Notes: generated by a model not told the origin, from the sequence alone. 64,000 nucleotides of DNA from Plantago major (GCA_026545765.1 CM048842.1:32661167-32725166), one strand, 5' to 3'. Shown: positions 53,071 to 63,923, numbered from the stretch's first letter. A program made the numbers and translations.

Positions 53071-54246
53071 CGATGGCTCAGCAGACCTATGGAGCTTACA
53101 TGTAACCCGTCGAGGTTAAGGCTGGCAAAGTAGCGATTGTTCTGTCTGATGAAGCTAGAAATTTAGAGCTCATGGCTCACCACTTCCATAATCTTCTCAA
53201 ATTTTACGGTATGACAGATGAGGATGTAATAAGATTCCTCAAGGAGCTCGAATTACTGATTGTAGGGATTTCGTTGTGTTAGGAGGTAGCACGTCCTTGC
53301 GACGGAGATAAGGAAGAAGGTCTTTCCGATCTGCATGCAGGATAAGGTGAGGAGTTGGTTGTTAAACCAACCTGAGGGTTCTCTACCGACTTGGGATTCG
53401 CTCTACAAAGCCTTCATGAATAAATTCTATCCCCTCGAGAAAACGCAGCACCTTCGTGCTCAGATAATGCAGTTTCAGCAGATGTACGATGAGACCTTTT
53501 ATGAAGCTCGGGATCGCTTCTTGCAGTTATTGTCACAATGCCCTCACCACAGGATCGACGATATGAATTTATGCATCAGATTTTATGAAGGCCTGGATTG
53601 GGAGTGTCAAAACATGGTCGATATGAGTTGCAAAAATTCTTTTCTGGAAGCATCCTCTGATGAATTAAATGGTGTTTTCGAGACTGTAGCGATATCTCGA
53701 CTTAAGGCTAGGAGAGCGGTAGCCAGAGCATTTGAAGAGACCTCAGGGCCGTGTACTATTGAGCTGGACAAAGAAATCAGGAACCACATGGAGCGATCTG
53801 AGAAGTTCTGGTTAGAAGCGCAGAGAATTCAGAGCAGGAATGATCAGTGGTTCGATAGCATTGAGCAGCCATAGAAGCGGTTAGTGAATACTTTAGGGGA
53901 TCTAGTTGGTCAGTTTCAGCAATGGGAAAAGGGTAAGTTCCCGGCGAACGTAGAAACCAACAAAGTTCTAGCTACTGAGGTGACATTTGATGAGCCAGGA
54001 AAGGTGAAGTCCGTTCTTGCTACCTGCACTTGCCAGCTTGAGAATACGGTGGCCCAGGTTGAGGCACCAGAGGTAGTTAAGGTAGTACCTACACCGGCAC
54101 TTAAGAAGCCGGTAGAAGTGAGAGTTGAGGAAAAGGAGATGGAAGTGGTCACACTTGGTTCTGCGATTCTAGTAGAGAAGGCGAATGCGGAACCAAATCA
54201 CTTTACAGTGGATTCCACTACTCATGTGATTCAAAAGGTGGAATAA
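53071..54246 (+). pseudogene. gag: Athila 2 Gag, interrupted
   Basis: Starts at ATG 53,071 (MAQQTYGAYM), followed at once by a TAA. Fragments continue LELMAHHFHNLLKFYGMTDE, then a frame change before 53,335. The main frame at 53,335-53,874 is the Retrotrans_gag domain: MQDKVRSWLLNQPEGSLPTW, AFMNKFYPLEKTQHLRAQIM and FYEARDRFLQLLSQCPHHRI. A TAG at about 53,872 interrupts it. The tail at 53,884-54,246 is a Glu/Val-rich region. It is diverged from Athila 1 Gag, so it belongs to a different family within the clade. Confidence 0.82.
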
Positions 54247-54708
54247 AGCATCAGTCATGCGGATAGCTTTGACTTGATTGTCGGCATTGGTAACTCGTCT
54301 GAGTTGACTGGTATTGTTGACACGGGGGCTGCCTGTAATCTGATGACTTTTGCTGCTTACGAGGAGCTGAAATTGAACGGATTGGAGCCCCGTAAATTCT
54401 TTGGTTTGCTATAACAAATGGAACAAGGAGTAGGTGCATGGGTATAGTTGAAGATGTTGCGGTTAAACTGGACGGTGTTGTGTTTATGACAGATTTTGTG
54501 GTTGTGGAGTCGTCTCGGGTCAAGGGAAAAGACATGGAGAAGGATATATTGCTTTTGGGGTGCCCCTTCATCAAGTCTACCCGCATGATTGTTAATATTC
54601 ACGCTCGTACCTGCACTATTGAGGTATATGGCAAGCAATGCGAGTTGCGAGCCGCTACTATACGATATATTGTTGCAGAGGTTGATACGAAGACATATAT
54701 GGGAGCAC
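54247..54708 (+). pseudogene. pol: Athila 2 aspartic protease fragment
   Basis: After a stop at 54,246 the text VDTGAACNLMTFAAYEELKL (DTGA active site) appears, then, after a frame change, MGIVEDVAVKLDGVVFMTDF and LLLGCPFIKSTRMIVNIHAR, the conserved flap and second lobe of gypsy proteases. The reading is cut at 54,708 by CACTA 2. Confidence 0.8.
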
Positions 54709-54729
54709 CACTACAAGAAAATCCAGAAA

Positions 54730-55065
54730 ATCCGACGTTATGGGGCGACGGATTTTATCCGTCGCCCCATAACGACGGATCGCTAATTGGGGCGACGGAT
54801 AATAGTTATCCGTCGCTTATTAGCGATGGATAACTTATCCGTCGCTAAATTGGGCGACGGATAATAATTATCCGTCGCCCAAGTTTGACTTTATAAAAAA
54901 AAAAAGGAAATTATTAACGACGGATAATTTTATCCATCATTAATCTTTTAATTTTTTTTTTAAAAAACAAACTGGGCAACGGATAGATTATCCGTCGCTA
55001 TGGGGCGACGGATACCTATCCGTCGCCCACTGGGCCGACGGATACGTGTCCGTCGGCCCAGTTTT
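54730..55065. repeat. Subterminal repeats of CACTA 2
   Basis: Direct and inverted GGGCGACGGAT units with variants (GGCGACGGATAATTATCC-like palindromes). They differ by a few bases from the AGGGACGGAT units of CACTA 1, indicating a separate family with its own binding specificity. Confidence 0.88.
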
Positions 55066-55260
55066 CATATGTTCGGACAGAGAGCAGAATCTCTCATTTT
55101 CTTCATCTTCTTCATTCTTCCATCCTCATTTTATTCTTCTCCTCAATCCGTTTTTCGGCCAATCATCCATTATTCCGGCCAATCTTAGTGCCTAATCGAA
55201 GTCCGTGTGACAAGGAGTTTGATTCTTCGATCAATTTCATATTTCTACCGATTAATCAAG

Positions 55261-55400
55261 GTATTTTGGCTAAAACCCTAGTTTTTAAAAATTTGGGAAT
55301 TTTGTTTATTTTGATTAATTTGAGCAATTATATGTATATATGATAAGTATGTAGTAGTTAGTTTAGTTAATTTCATCAATTATATGTAATTTGTTCAATT

Positions 55401-55447
<47 letters not shown>

Positions 55448-55841
55448 ATTTGATAGTTAATTTAGTTAATGATATGTATATATGATAGGTATGATATGAA
55501 TGTATGTAGTATGTTAAGTTTGGTATGTATGAATGTATGTAGTTAGTTTGATTTGTGTGTTAAGTATATATAGTTAGTTTAGTTAATTTGATATGTTTGT
55601 TAAGTATAGAAGTGTGTAGTTTTGATTGGATAAATTTGTATGTTAAGTACGTAATTTGATATGAATTTGGTATGTATGAATGTATGTTAAGTATGTGTAG
55701 TTTTGATTTACTTTTTGTTTCGTGTGAATTTTGTGTCTCTTGAGGTTATAGTTGGTTCATTTTAGTTTTTCTGATGTTGATGTAGTTGTTTTATTTGATT
55801 CGAGTGTTCGTGTGGATTGTATCTTGTATTTGTTGTATTAG
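55261..55841 (+). other. Predicted leader intron of CACTA 2
   Basis: The donor GTATTTTGGCTAAAACCCTA at 55,261 and an acceptor TTGTATTAG at 55,841 enclose 581 bp, including a (TA)n tract at about 55,404-55,443. The donor text is nearly identical to CACTA 1 at 15,728. Confidence 0.6.
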
Positions 55842-55849
55842 GTGATTCG

Positions 55850-56193
55850 ATGACGGATTTGTACTCATTTGACAATGTCGAACATGTTATGGATGGAGGA
55901 AATGCTATTGTTGTTCGTTAGCAAGATAATAAGAGTGCCGGTTTTGTTACAGATGTGTTGGTGATCCTTGATCATTTGCTTCGTAATACTGGTTTTGTTG
56001 CTGGCAGAAAGTTAATACAAGTCGCTATAACATTGTATGACCGGATGCAACTAAGCAGTTTCTGTTGCATATAGCTTCTGGTAATATTTTAAGATGTGTA
56101 TGTTTAGTTGGATATGTACTCCGTACTACTTTTAGTTGTCATTGAATATCTTTGTTGTGATAGGAGCTGAAATTGAAAAAGATATAAGAGTGA
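55850..56193 (+). pseudogene. Unrecognised gene in CACTA 2, 5' exons
   Basis: An ATG shortly after the acceptor opens MTDLYSFDNVEHVMDGGNAI. After an early TAG, FVTDVLVILDHLLRNTGFVA follows and, in a shifted frame, PDATKQFLLHIASG. A donor GTAATATT at about 56,083 and an acceptor TTGTGATAG at 56,163 bracket a short intron. The next exon (AEIEKDIRVPKN) is itself split by Athila 3 and resumes at 61,567. It is not the usual TNP2 start, and I do not recognise the family. Confidence 0.45.
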
Positions 56194-57398
56194 TGATATG
56201 CTAAAATTACTACTTAGGAAACAAGTAGAAAGCAGTTGCTCTAAATAGAAAATGCTAACCACGAGATCGTTCGCTAAGGAATCAATTACGCTATCGCAAC
56301 GATTGAAAACAAACAGTTACTTGTGAAACAGTGTTGATTTGTTTGAATTTGAGTACTTCTTAAAACTAGAAAACGAAAATTAGCAATGTAGTTGTTTGTA
56401 TGATTGAGGTAGAAGGAACACAGTAGTTACGATCAAGCAATGCTAATTCGCTCTAGGGATACGTTCATACTGTCACACGGTCGGTGTACAGAAAACTATC
56501 AATTCAACCTTTACCAAACGAGTTTGAAGATATTTGAACTAGAGTAATCGTGGGTCGTCAATCCACGATCCTTAACCAAAATGTTTTAGAGAATCTTTGA
56601 ACGAGAGTATTGAATTGAAGGGTTTTTACGAAGATCTTTGAACGAGCCTAACCTATATGAACGATTTCATACCCTAGAAGCGAATACGCAAAGCTATCAT
56701 GCAACTACCATGTTCGGAGTGATTTAGCTACTCATAATTGAAGCAAGGATGAAGAAATACAAGATATTGCTCATGTTTAACAGAAACAGAATGATAATCA
56801 CATGCAAGCTCAAACAATTCGAGAAACAGAATAAGAACGAATTGAATAAGATAAAACAATAGAGATTTACCACAGTAATCAGGAATTCGGTATCAATCCT
56901 TCGATAATTAAGCAAAACCAAGCTCCAAATTGTTATCAATGTCAAAGTATGAATGTGTGGAGCTTTTTCTATCAACTAGGTTAAAAGAAATATGCCAGAA
57001 AGAACCCTAATTCTAAGCTAATAAGGAAAATCAAAACGCTGGATTCCGACGCTCGCCGCGGCGGACAAAACTCTCGCCGCGGCGAGCCTTCTTTAATCGC
57101 AGAAGATATACATTCGCTAAATCTCGCTGCCACGGACTGATTTCCTCGCCGCGGCAAGCCTTCTTGCAATTTCCAGCTTCAAGCTCGTAAAATCTTGCTG
57201 CGGCGGACTGAATCCCTCGCCGCAGCGAGCCATGCTAAGCAGCTTGTCCTCATTTAGCTCAAAAGATATCGATTCCTGCAAAATGTAAATAAAACACCAA
57301 AGCGTAAAAACGAACTAAAAAGACTATAAAACTAAAGGCAAAGACTCACAAAGACCGCTAAAAAGGACCAAATGAGACTCTAAATTATAGTCTCATCA
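56194..57398 (-). repeat. 3' LTR of Athila 3
   Basis: A direct repeat of 60,409-61,561. It contains three pairs of CTCGCCGCGGCGAG-type palindromes at about 57,045-57,232. The open frame at 56,724-56,975 is an LTR translation (also present in the other LTR), not a gene. Confidence 0.9.
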
Positions 57399-59100
57399 AA
57401 CTTTCCAAAACGAACATTTGCTCATCCTCGAGCAAACAAACAAACCTAGACAAAAACTAGACTCAAACCACGAAAACAGACAAAGAGTCAAGGTCCCAAG
57501 TGACCGAATCTACCATTGCAAACAGTAAGTCCACGAGATGCAAAAATTTTGTCCTCAAACCAACTTTGGCAAAACAGTGTACAAGAAATCAAACACAATC
57601 GTTTCCCAGACAAATAGCACTTAAGTGTAGCTCGCTAGTCCCTCACAGGTGAATGCAGTGTATCTCTCAATCTCTTGGAATATCCAAATGGGGTATAAGC
57701 TCAAAAATAAACTGGGAAGGTGACTTGCATCACAAAGGTGCCTAAAATATCTTATGCTTTTGTACTCGTCTCATTAAATCGAAAGGGACTTACCAGGCGA
57801 CTCAATTTTTCAGAAAACAATAGCTGAAACTGCTCCCCCTAATCACGTTAACCGATTCAAATCTCAATCAAATTCTTCACTGTATATTCAGTGCTTCGCC
57901 TCATTGGGCTCTTTTAATCTCAACTTTTTTGCAAGTGTCTATTTTACCGAAAGTTCGCACTTTTGTGCGTGTCAGTTTAGTGTATGTGCCATCAACCCTC
58001 ACGGACATATGGCTTTTTAGAACCACGCCGTTATATAGGTAGTATTTGAAACACGCCTAACACGACTAACGGTGATCAATGAAGACCATAGATCCACCTC
58101 GAGATTCAAATATCAATAAGCTTTTAGAGAGCAGTAAACAAACTTTTCAGCAATAATGCAAAACAACACATAAAAGTTGCAAGATTACAGTTCTCTCCCC
58201 AAACATGTTCATTGGAACAGGGGGAAGAGCTTAAAAAGAGCATGCCGTTCGTCATCCCTAACAAGACTGAGTACACATAAGTATGAAAAGGCGCAAGTAA
58301 TACGTAAAACTTGCACAACCCAGGAAATCACACAATACATTTGCCGGTACAAAAATTTTTCATCGGCTCTCAGGTTTCTCACAGGCTTTTTGGACCAAGA
58401 AGCTAAACAAACTTGCTATTTAAAAGAGAAACGACCTTGCAGGATTAAAAATACACTGTCCTACTTCCAGCTAATCATCAAGCAAAACGTAAATAGCAAG
58501 TGGATTTATCATCTACAATGAATGTTCGACTTGGTAAAACACTCAGACTCATCACGAAAATATGAAAATGGGCCAAAAACGCAGGCCAAAAGACTCTATC
58601 TAAAAAGCTAAGACACAAACATAAACTGAAAACAAAAGAATCACATAAAAGTGGCTAACATACCACCCCACGTAGACAACACAAAACATATGAAATCCCT
58701 CCCCAAACCTAAACTTCAGCTCGTCCTCGAGGTTCAAGTTTAAGCAAACGAAGGAAAATAGAATGCAGACACGTTAGTAAAGGAAAACTTACCCCCAGGT
58801 TGCCTCCCGGGAAGCGTCTTTTATTATAGTCGTTGGCTCGACTTTTGGAAATGCTGCTATCCATTATCAAACGGGAACGAATCCCTTGCATCCGTCCCGG
58901 TATCCTCAGCATTTTGTGAGCTATCCTTAGCTCCTCTCCTCAGATTCTCTAACAGTTCCATGATTCCCTGCAAACTAAAATTAAACAAATCAGAAAATTC
59001 AAAAACTAAAAAATAACTATGGGAATCAGAGGGAAAATAAAAATGAAAAAGTGGGTCGAAACTCCCTGGGCAGTCCAATGTGTATGATGGGACTATGACG
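57399..59100 (-). other. Non-coding 3' internal region of Athila 3
   Basis: No gene. It is homologous to 50,285-51,542. The polypurine side directly abuts the 3' LTR. GCACTTTTGTGC near 57,957 is a perfect 12-bp palindrome present in both copies. About 59,110-59,240 holds two near-copies of a TTCTTSTWCAG...GTAGAATG phrase. Confidence 0.6.
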
Positions 59101-59262
59101 TGCGAATCATGGGTTTGATTTTGTACAGTAAGGGCAGATTCAGGAGTTAGCTCAGCAAGTAAGCAAGTAGAATGTGTTTCTTCTTGTACCGTAGGGGCAG
59201 GTTCAGAAGTCAGCTCAGCAAGTAAGGGAGTAGAATGGGTTTCTTCTTATGCAGGGGGCGAT

Positions 59263-60240
59263 TCAAGTCACCAAAGGATGGTTTATCTTCTCACGCTGGA
59301 TGTCCTCAATCAGCAACATCGACAAACTCAAAGAATTAGCTAACTCAAACAATTGTTTGAGTTTAAACTCATCTATGGGTTGTCCCGCGGCTTCTTCTAA
59401 TATTGTTTGTTCATCCTTGGTCAATCCAAAATAAAAACATCCTATCACATCCCTATTGCTCAATCTAGAATTTATGCACCCTTTTTCAAGCTCTCTAAAC
59501 TAGGGGTGTTCATTTCGGTTTCGGTATACCGAACCGAAACCGAAAAACCGAAAACCGAAATTGCAAAAATTATGAAAACCGAAAACCGAACCGAATTTAT
59601 TTTTCGGTTCGGTACCATACCGAAAATTTCGATAGCATGCAGTAAAACCGAAAATACCGAAAAATCATTTTAAAAATGAAAAAATAACCTCGTTACGTTT
59701 CAATATTTGTTTTAATAACCTCCCTACATGAAAATATTTGTATGAAAATAAGCTCACAGTAGTTAGACTAGAAGAAGTAGTAGTTTGTTTTATCAAACTT
59801 AATTACTGTAACATGTTAGCAATGCATAAACATTGCATTCTTGTTATTTTATGTTAGTAATGTATAATTTTTGCTTTAATAAATAATGCAATACTCAATG
59901 AAATAAGGCCATACTTTTTCGAGAATGTAAGAATATTTGAATTTTTTAAGAATTTCGGTTTTCGGTTCGGTTTCGGTAATTTTCGGTATTGTACTGAAAA
60001 TTACCGAAAACCGATTTGCTTAAAAATAGCAAACCGAAAACCGAACCCTTTGTTATCGGTTCGGTTTTTCGGTTCGGTTTCGGTTCGGTTCGGTTTTTCG
60101 GTTTTTTCGGTTTTTCGGTATTTTTGAACACCCCTACTCTAAACCGATACCACGCATCGTAGAATCTTTCTCCAGGAAGCTGATGGAAACTATGAAGCAG
60201 TCCCCTCTCTTTCTAGCTGATAGAGTAGATGTCCATCAGA
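59263..60240 (-). pseudogene. gag: Athila 3 Gag fragment, split by a MITE
   Basis: The minus-strand frame at 59,263-59,463 reads SNRDVIGCFYFGLTKDEQTI and LEEAAGQPIDEFKLKQLFEL. Across the MITE the upstream text near 60,140-60,190 gives FHQLPGERFYDAWYRFRELE, the Gag helix preceding it. Together they are the second half of a Retrotrans_gag domain. The first half and everything beyond Gag are absent. Confidence 0.7.
59501..60136. mobile_element. hAT MITE 3 with TTTCGGTTCGG reiterations
   Basis: A 636-bp element with ends TAGGGGTGTTCA and TGAACACCCCTA. The perfect 8-bp duplication CTCTAAAC lies at 59,493-59,500 and 60,137-60,144. Both subterminal zones are built of TTCGGTTCGGT/ACCGAACCGAA units; the core is AT-rich. 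Its termini match those of MITE 1 (TAGGGGTG), but the reiterated motif differs. Confidence 0.9.
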
Positions 60241-60386
60241 TACGGTTTCTTGGTTGCATAAGTCCTTACACACACGAAAACAAGAAACCACGAGTAGTTT
60301 CGACAAAACAAAAACTAACGAAACAAAAGAAAACTATAAACAAAACGAGTAACAATTTGCAATCAAGCGCTACAGAAGAAATTGAT

Positions 60387-60408
60387 TTCCCGGCAGCGGC
60401 GCCAAATT
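60387..60408 (-). other. Asp-tRNA-type primer-binding site of Athila 3
   Basis: The minus strand reads AATTTGGCGCCGCTGCCGGG, the Athila/Tat primer site, immediately after the 5' LTR. Confidence 0.88.
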
Positions 60409-61561
60409 TGATATGCTCAAATTACTACTTAGGAAACAAGTAGAAAGCAGTTGTTGTAAATAGACAATGCTAACCACGAGATCGTTCGCTAAAGAATCAA
60501 TTAGGCTATCGCAACGATTGAAAACAAACAGTTACTTGTGAAACAGCATTGATTTGTTGGAATTTGAGTACTTCTTAAAACTAGAAAACGGAAATTAGCA
60601 ATGTAGTTGCTTGTAAGATTGAGTTAGAAGGAACACAGTAGTTACGATCAAGCAATGCTAATTAAGCGTCTAGGATACGTTCATCACACGATTGTGTGAA
60701 AACTATCAATTCAACCTTTACCAAACGAGTTTGAAGATATTTGAACTAGATCAATGGTGGGTCGTCAATCCACGATCCTTAACCAAAACATTTTAGAGAA
60801 TCTTTGAACGAGAGTATTGAATTGAAGGGTTTTTACAAAGATCTTTGAACGAGCATAACCTATATGAACGATTTCAAACCCTAGAAGCGAATACGCAAAG
60901 CTATCACGCAACTACCATGTTCGGAGTGATTTAGCTACTCATAATCGAAGCAAGGATGAAGGAATACAGGATATTGCTCATGTTTAACACAAACAGAATG
61001 ATAATCGCATGCAAGCTCAAACAATTCGAGAAACCGAATAAGAACGAATTGAATAAGATAAAACAATAGAGATTTACCACAGTAATCAGGAATTCGATAT
61101 CAATCCTTCGATAATTAAGAAAAACCAAGCTCCAAATTATTATCAATGTCAAGGTATGAATGTGTGGAGCTTTTTCTATCAACTAGGTTAAAAGAAATAT
61201 GCCAGAAAGAACCCTAATTCTAAGCTAATAAGGAAAATCAAAACGCTAGATTCCGACGCTCGTCGCGGCGGACAAAACTCTCGCCGCGGCGAGCCTTCTT
61301 TAATCGCAGAAGATATACATTCGCTAAATCTCTCCGCGGCGAGACTTCTTGCAATTTCCAGCTTCAAGCTCGTAAAATCTCGCCGCGGTGAGCCATGCTA
61401 AGTAGCTTGTCCTCATTTAGCTCGAAATACATCGATTCCTGCAAAATGTAAATAAACCACCAAAGCATAAAAATGAACTAAAAAGACTATAAAACTAAAG
61501 ACAAAGACTCACAAAGACCGCTAAAAAGGATCAAATGAGACTCTAAATTATAGTCTCATCA
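60409..61561 (-). repeat. 5' LTR of Athila 3
   Basis: A direct repeat of 56,194-57,398, about 50 bp shorter because part of the CTCGCCGCGGCGAG cluster is missing (61,256-61,395 versus 57,045-57,232). Other differences are scattered and few. Confidence 0.9.
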
Positions 61562-63060
61562 AGTGCCGAAGAACATCATATGAGCTGTTGGTCAGGTATA
61601 ACATTTTGCATTCGTCATCTGCGTGCATCAAGCGCGGAGAAAGTTGATGAGTCTATGTTTATGTATAAATTGTCTATGTTTTTATGTTGTTATATGGTTT
61701 AGTCCAAATGTGTTACTGGTTTAGTAATTGTCTATATTTTGGTAAAAATTGTCTAGTTTTTTTTATAAATGTCCTATGTTTTAGTATAAATTGTCTATGA
61801 TGTTCTTTGTTGTTGGTTTATTGTGAAAAGATAGATGTGTTAGATGTGTTGTATATTGTCTAATGTTTTATATAAATGGTATATGTTTTAGTAGAAATTG
61901 CCTATGTTTTTCGTTGTTGCTGGTTTAGTTTTTTATATAAATTGCCTATGTTTTTCGTTGTTGCTGGCTAAGTTTTTGGAACTTTTTGTATTCAATAAAT
62001 GAGTTGTAAATTATGAAAATAGTGGTGATGATAATGAATTCCTTCTTACACCAGAATGACAATTGTCTATGTTGTTCGTTGTTACTAGTTTAGTTTTTTT
62101 GTATAAATTGTCTATGTTTTACTACAAATTGTCTAGTTTTTTTTTTTGTATAAATGGTCTATGTTTTAGTAGAAATTGTCTATGTTGTTCGTTGTTGTTG
62201 GTTGAAATGTTTCTGTTGTGAATTTTTTTCGTGATTATTTTCGAAATTGTCTATGTTGTTAGTTGTTGCTGGTGTAGTTTTTTTGTTGTGCAGTTGTCTA
62301 GGTTCTAGTATATATTGTCTAGTTTTTAACATGTATCACCTACTTTTTATGATTTTTAGATTTTCTATGTGGTTCTGTACACTGTATATGTTTTTTGTGG
62401 GGATTTGTTGTTTGTTTGAATTTTCTGAATGTTTTGTGTGAAATTGTCTAGTTTTTAACATATGTTGTCTACTTTTTAATGTTTTACACCTTTTTTGTGT
62501 GAAATTGTATAGTTTTTAACATATATTGTCTAGTTTTTATGTAAATACCTTATATTTTAGCTTTTAATACATATGGTCTAGTTTTTAGCAATATTTGTCT
62601 AGTTTTTTCATGTTATATCTTTCTGTTGTGCAGTTGTGTTGAACTGTCTAGTTTTTAGTATGTATTGTCTAGTTTTTATTTAAGTTGAAAAAGCTATAAG
62701 CAAAGAAAGTTGCTGATGAAAAAGCTTCTCAAGGATGTAAGAGACCTGTTGCTGATGATGATTTTGAAGAGGGTGGATTGGATGATTTGAAGAATAATGC
62801 TCTGAAGAAACTAAAGCAATTGAAGAAAAACTAGTGTCTAGTTTTGTAACTGAATTGTCTAGTTTTGTAAATGAATTTTCTAGTTTTATTACCTGTCCAG
62901 AAATTTACTCACTCAGTGTAACATAATTGTTTATATTGTCTAGTTTTTACATTATATTGTCTAGTTTATGAAAGGAATTCTCTAGTTTTTACATGATATT
63001 AAATTTACATTATATTGTCTAGTTTTTACTTGACCCGTTTTTAATGAATCCGGGTCAAAA
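61562..63060 (+). repeat. TGTCTA-rich repeat field with two exon-like islands
   Basis: This continues the CACTA 2 locus: the exon interrupted at 56,193 resumes here and ends at a donor (GGTCAG then GTATAAC, about 61,597). From there to about 63,040 roughly two dozen copies of TTGTCTAGTTTT/TTGTCTATGTTTT occur in a T-rich background with no fixed period. A short coding-like island sits at 62,684-62,834. Confidence 0.65.
62684..62834 (+). pseudogene. Possible 3' exon of the CACTA 2 gene
   Basis: Forty-odd codons read KKVADEKASQGCKRPVADDD, then FEEGGLDDLKNNALKKLKQL, ending in TAG at 62,832. The composition is protein-like (Lys/Asp/Glu-rich), unlike the TGTCTA field around it. One TAA lies near the start, in the part that may be intron. 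The family is not recognised. Confidence 0.4.
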
Positions 63061-63336
63061 TATCCGCGAAAAACCATCAGAAGCCAAGTCGAGAAAAAAG
63101 GTATAATTTTCTAGTTTTAACGTTAGAAGGGGACTTTCAGTACTCTCTTATATATAGGGGTCTCTCGCAAAACGGACTCACATTATATAGACATTTTGAA
63201 TAATGTTATTAGATAAGTTATTCTTATTTTTTGGTAAAGAAAGACGAGCAGTCCTTAGAATATGTCAAAAATTAAGAAAATGTACAACTTGGAATGGGGT
63301 GTGTACCAAAGGAAATTCCCATCAAGTTAAAAACTA

Positions 63337-63625
63337 GTTCTTCCGTCCCACAACAAATGACACATTTGACTTTTGAGTAATTGTCGAGGTCGACTTTGAC
63401 CACAACTTACTCTTACTTTATACATGAAAAAATATTTAATAAAATTATAAATTTAACTTGGCAGATATTTTTAAGTAATTGTCGAGGTCGACTTTTAAGT
63501 TACGTTTATATATGTATAGGTTTGCCTAATATTTTTCGTATATAAATTAGGAGTAATTTATGGTTAAAGTCAACTTAAAAAACGTAGAAAATCCAAATGT
63601 GTAATTTTTTATGGGACGGAGGGAG
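63337..63625. mobile_element. Stowaway-type MITE
   Basis: A 289-bp element with left end GTTCTTCCGTCCC and right end GGGACGGAGGGAG, and TA at both sides (63,335-63,336 and 63,626-63,627). The inner parts of the inverted repeat also match (ACACATTTG and CAAATGTGT). A GTAATTGTCGAGGTCGACTTT phrase occurs twice inside. Confidence 0.82.
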
Positions 63626-63639
63626 TAGCTAACATAGCA

Positions 63640-63919
63640 AGTTTAAGTGAAACTAAATTGCATTTTCCACTTATCCATTTGACTTGAATCTCCAAGGCAA
63701 ACAATTCAGACACCAATTCCACAAACAGCGTCTCCACACGGCCATTTCCATCTTCAATCACCAACTTGAGAATAAATTTCCACCTCAATCCTCTGATACC
63801 TCTTCTCCCGTGCCTGTTCGAGACCCGACCTAAACGCCATAGGTTCTATGGCCGTCGATGATGTAGCTGGAATCGGAGACGAAAAGCCCCAAATCCCTAA
63901 GTTTACTTTCTAAAGTTTT

Positions 63920-63920
<1 letters not shown>
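63640..63920 (+). other. Possible 5' end of a host gene
   Basis: This stretch is more GC-balanced than its surroundings and free of transposon signatures. A pyrimidine-rich leader-like region precedes ATG 63,848 (MAVDDVAGIGDEKPQIPKFT), which stops after 21 codons at TAA. An intron donor before the stop would be needed for a real gene, and none is clear. It may be a first exon or a retroposed fragment. Confidence 0.25.

Positions 63921-63923
<3 letters not shown>

Larger units (their letters stand above)
51543..54708 (+). mobile_element. Ty3/gypsy Athila-type element 2 (5' part)
   Basis: Plus-strand LTR (51,543-52,920), primer site and a frameshifted Gag and protease run to 54,708, where CACTA 2 is inserted. 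Pol beyond the protease is not in the window. The LTR start aligns with the reverse complement of the Athila 3 LTR start but lacks its TG, so the boundary is approximate. Confidence 0.8.
54709..56193 (+). mobile_element. CACTA transposon 2, left part
   Basis: CACTACAAGAAAA at 54,709 is the terminus. Subterminal GGGCGACGGATAA/TTATCCGTCGCCC units fill 54,730-55,060. A leader intron (55,261-55,841) shares its donor text with CACTA 1. Athila 3 interrupts it at 56,194. The right terminus TTTTCTTGTAGTG was not found up to 64,000, so the element either extends beyond the window or has lost that end. Confidence 0.82.
56194..61561 (-). mobile_element. Athila-type element 3, pol-less derivative
   Basis: A 5,368-bp element: LTRs at 56,194-57,398 and 60,409-61,561 (1,205 and 1,153 bp), flanked by AGTGA and AGTGC, a 5-bp duplication with one change. 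The primer site lies at 60,387-60,407 (GGCAGCGGCGCCAAATTT on the plus strand), so it reads on the minus strand. The 3-kb interior contains a Gag fragment and a long non-coding 3' region but no protease, reverse transcriptase or integrase. It must have been mobilised in trans. A hAT MITE is nested in its Gag. Confidence 0.85.

Noticed and set aside
54250-54640. Antisense frames of about 100 codons over the Athila 2 protease
   Set aside because: They shadow the plus-strand protease, whose DTGA and flap motifs are clear.
56724-56975. 83-codon hydrophobic protein, present twice (also 60,931-61,182)
   Set aside because: Both copies lie at the same place in the two LTRs of Athila 3, so the frame simply follows the repeat. 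Nothing else supports coding.
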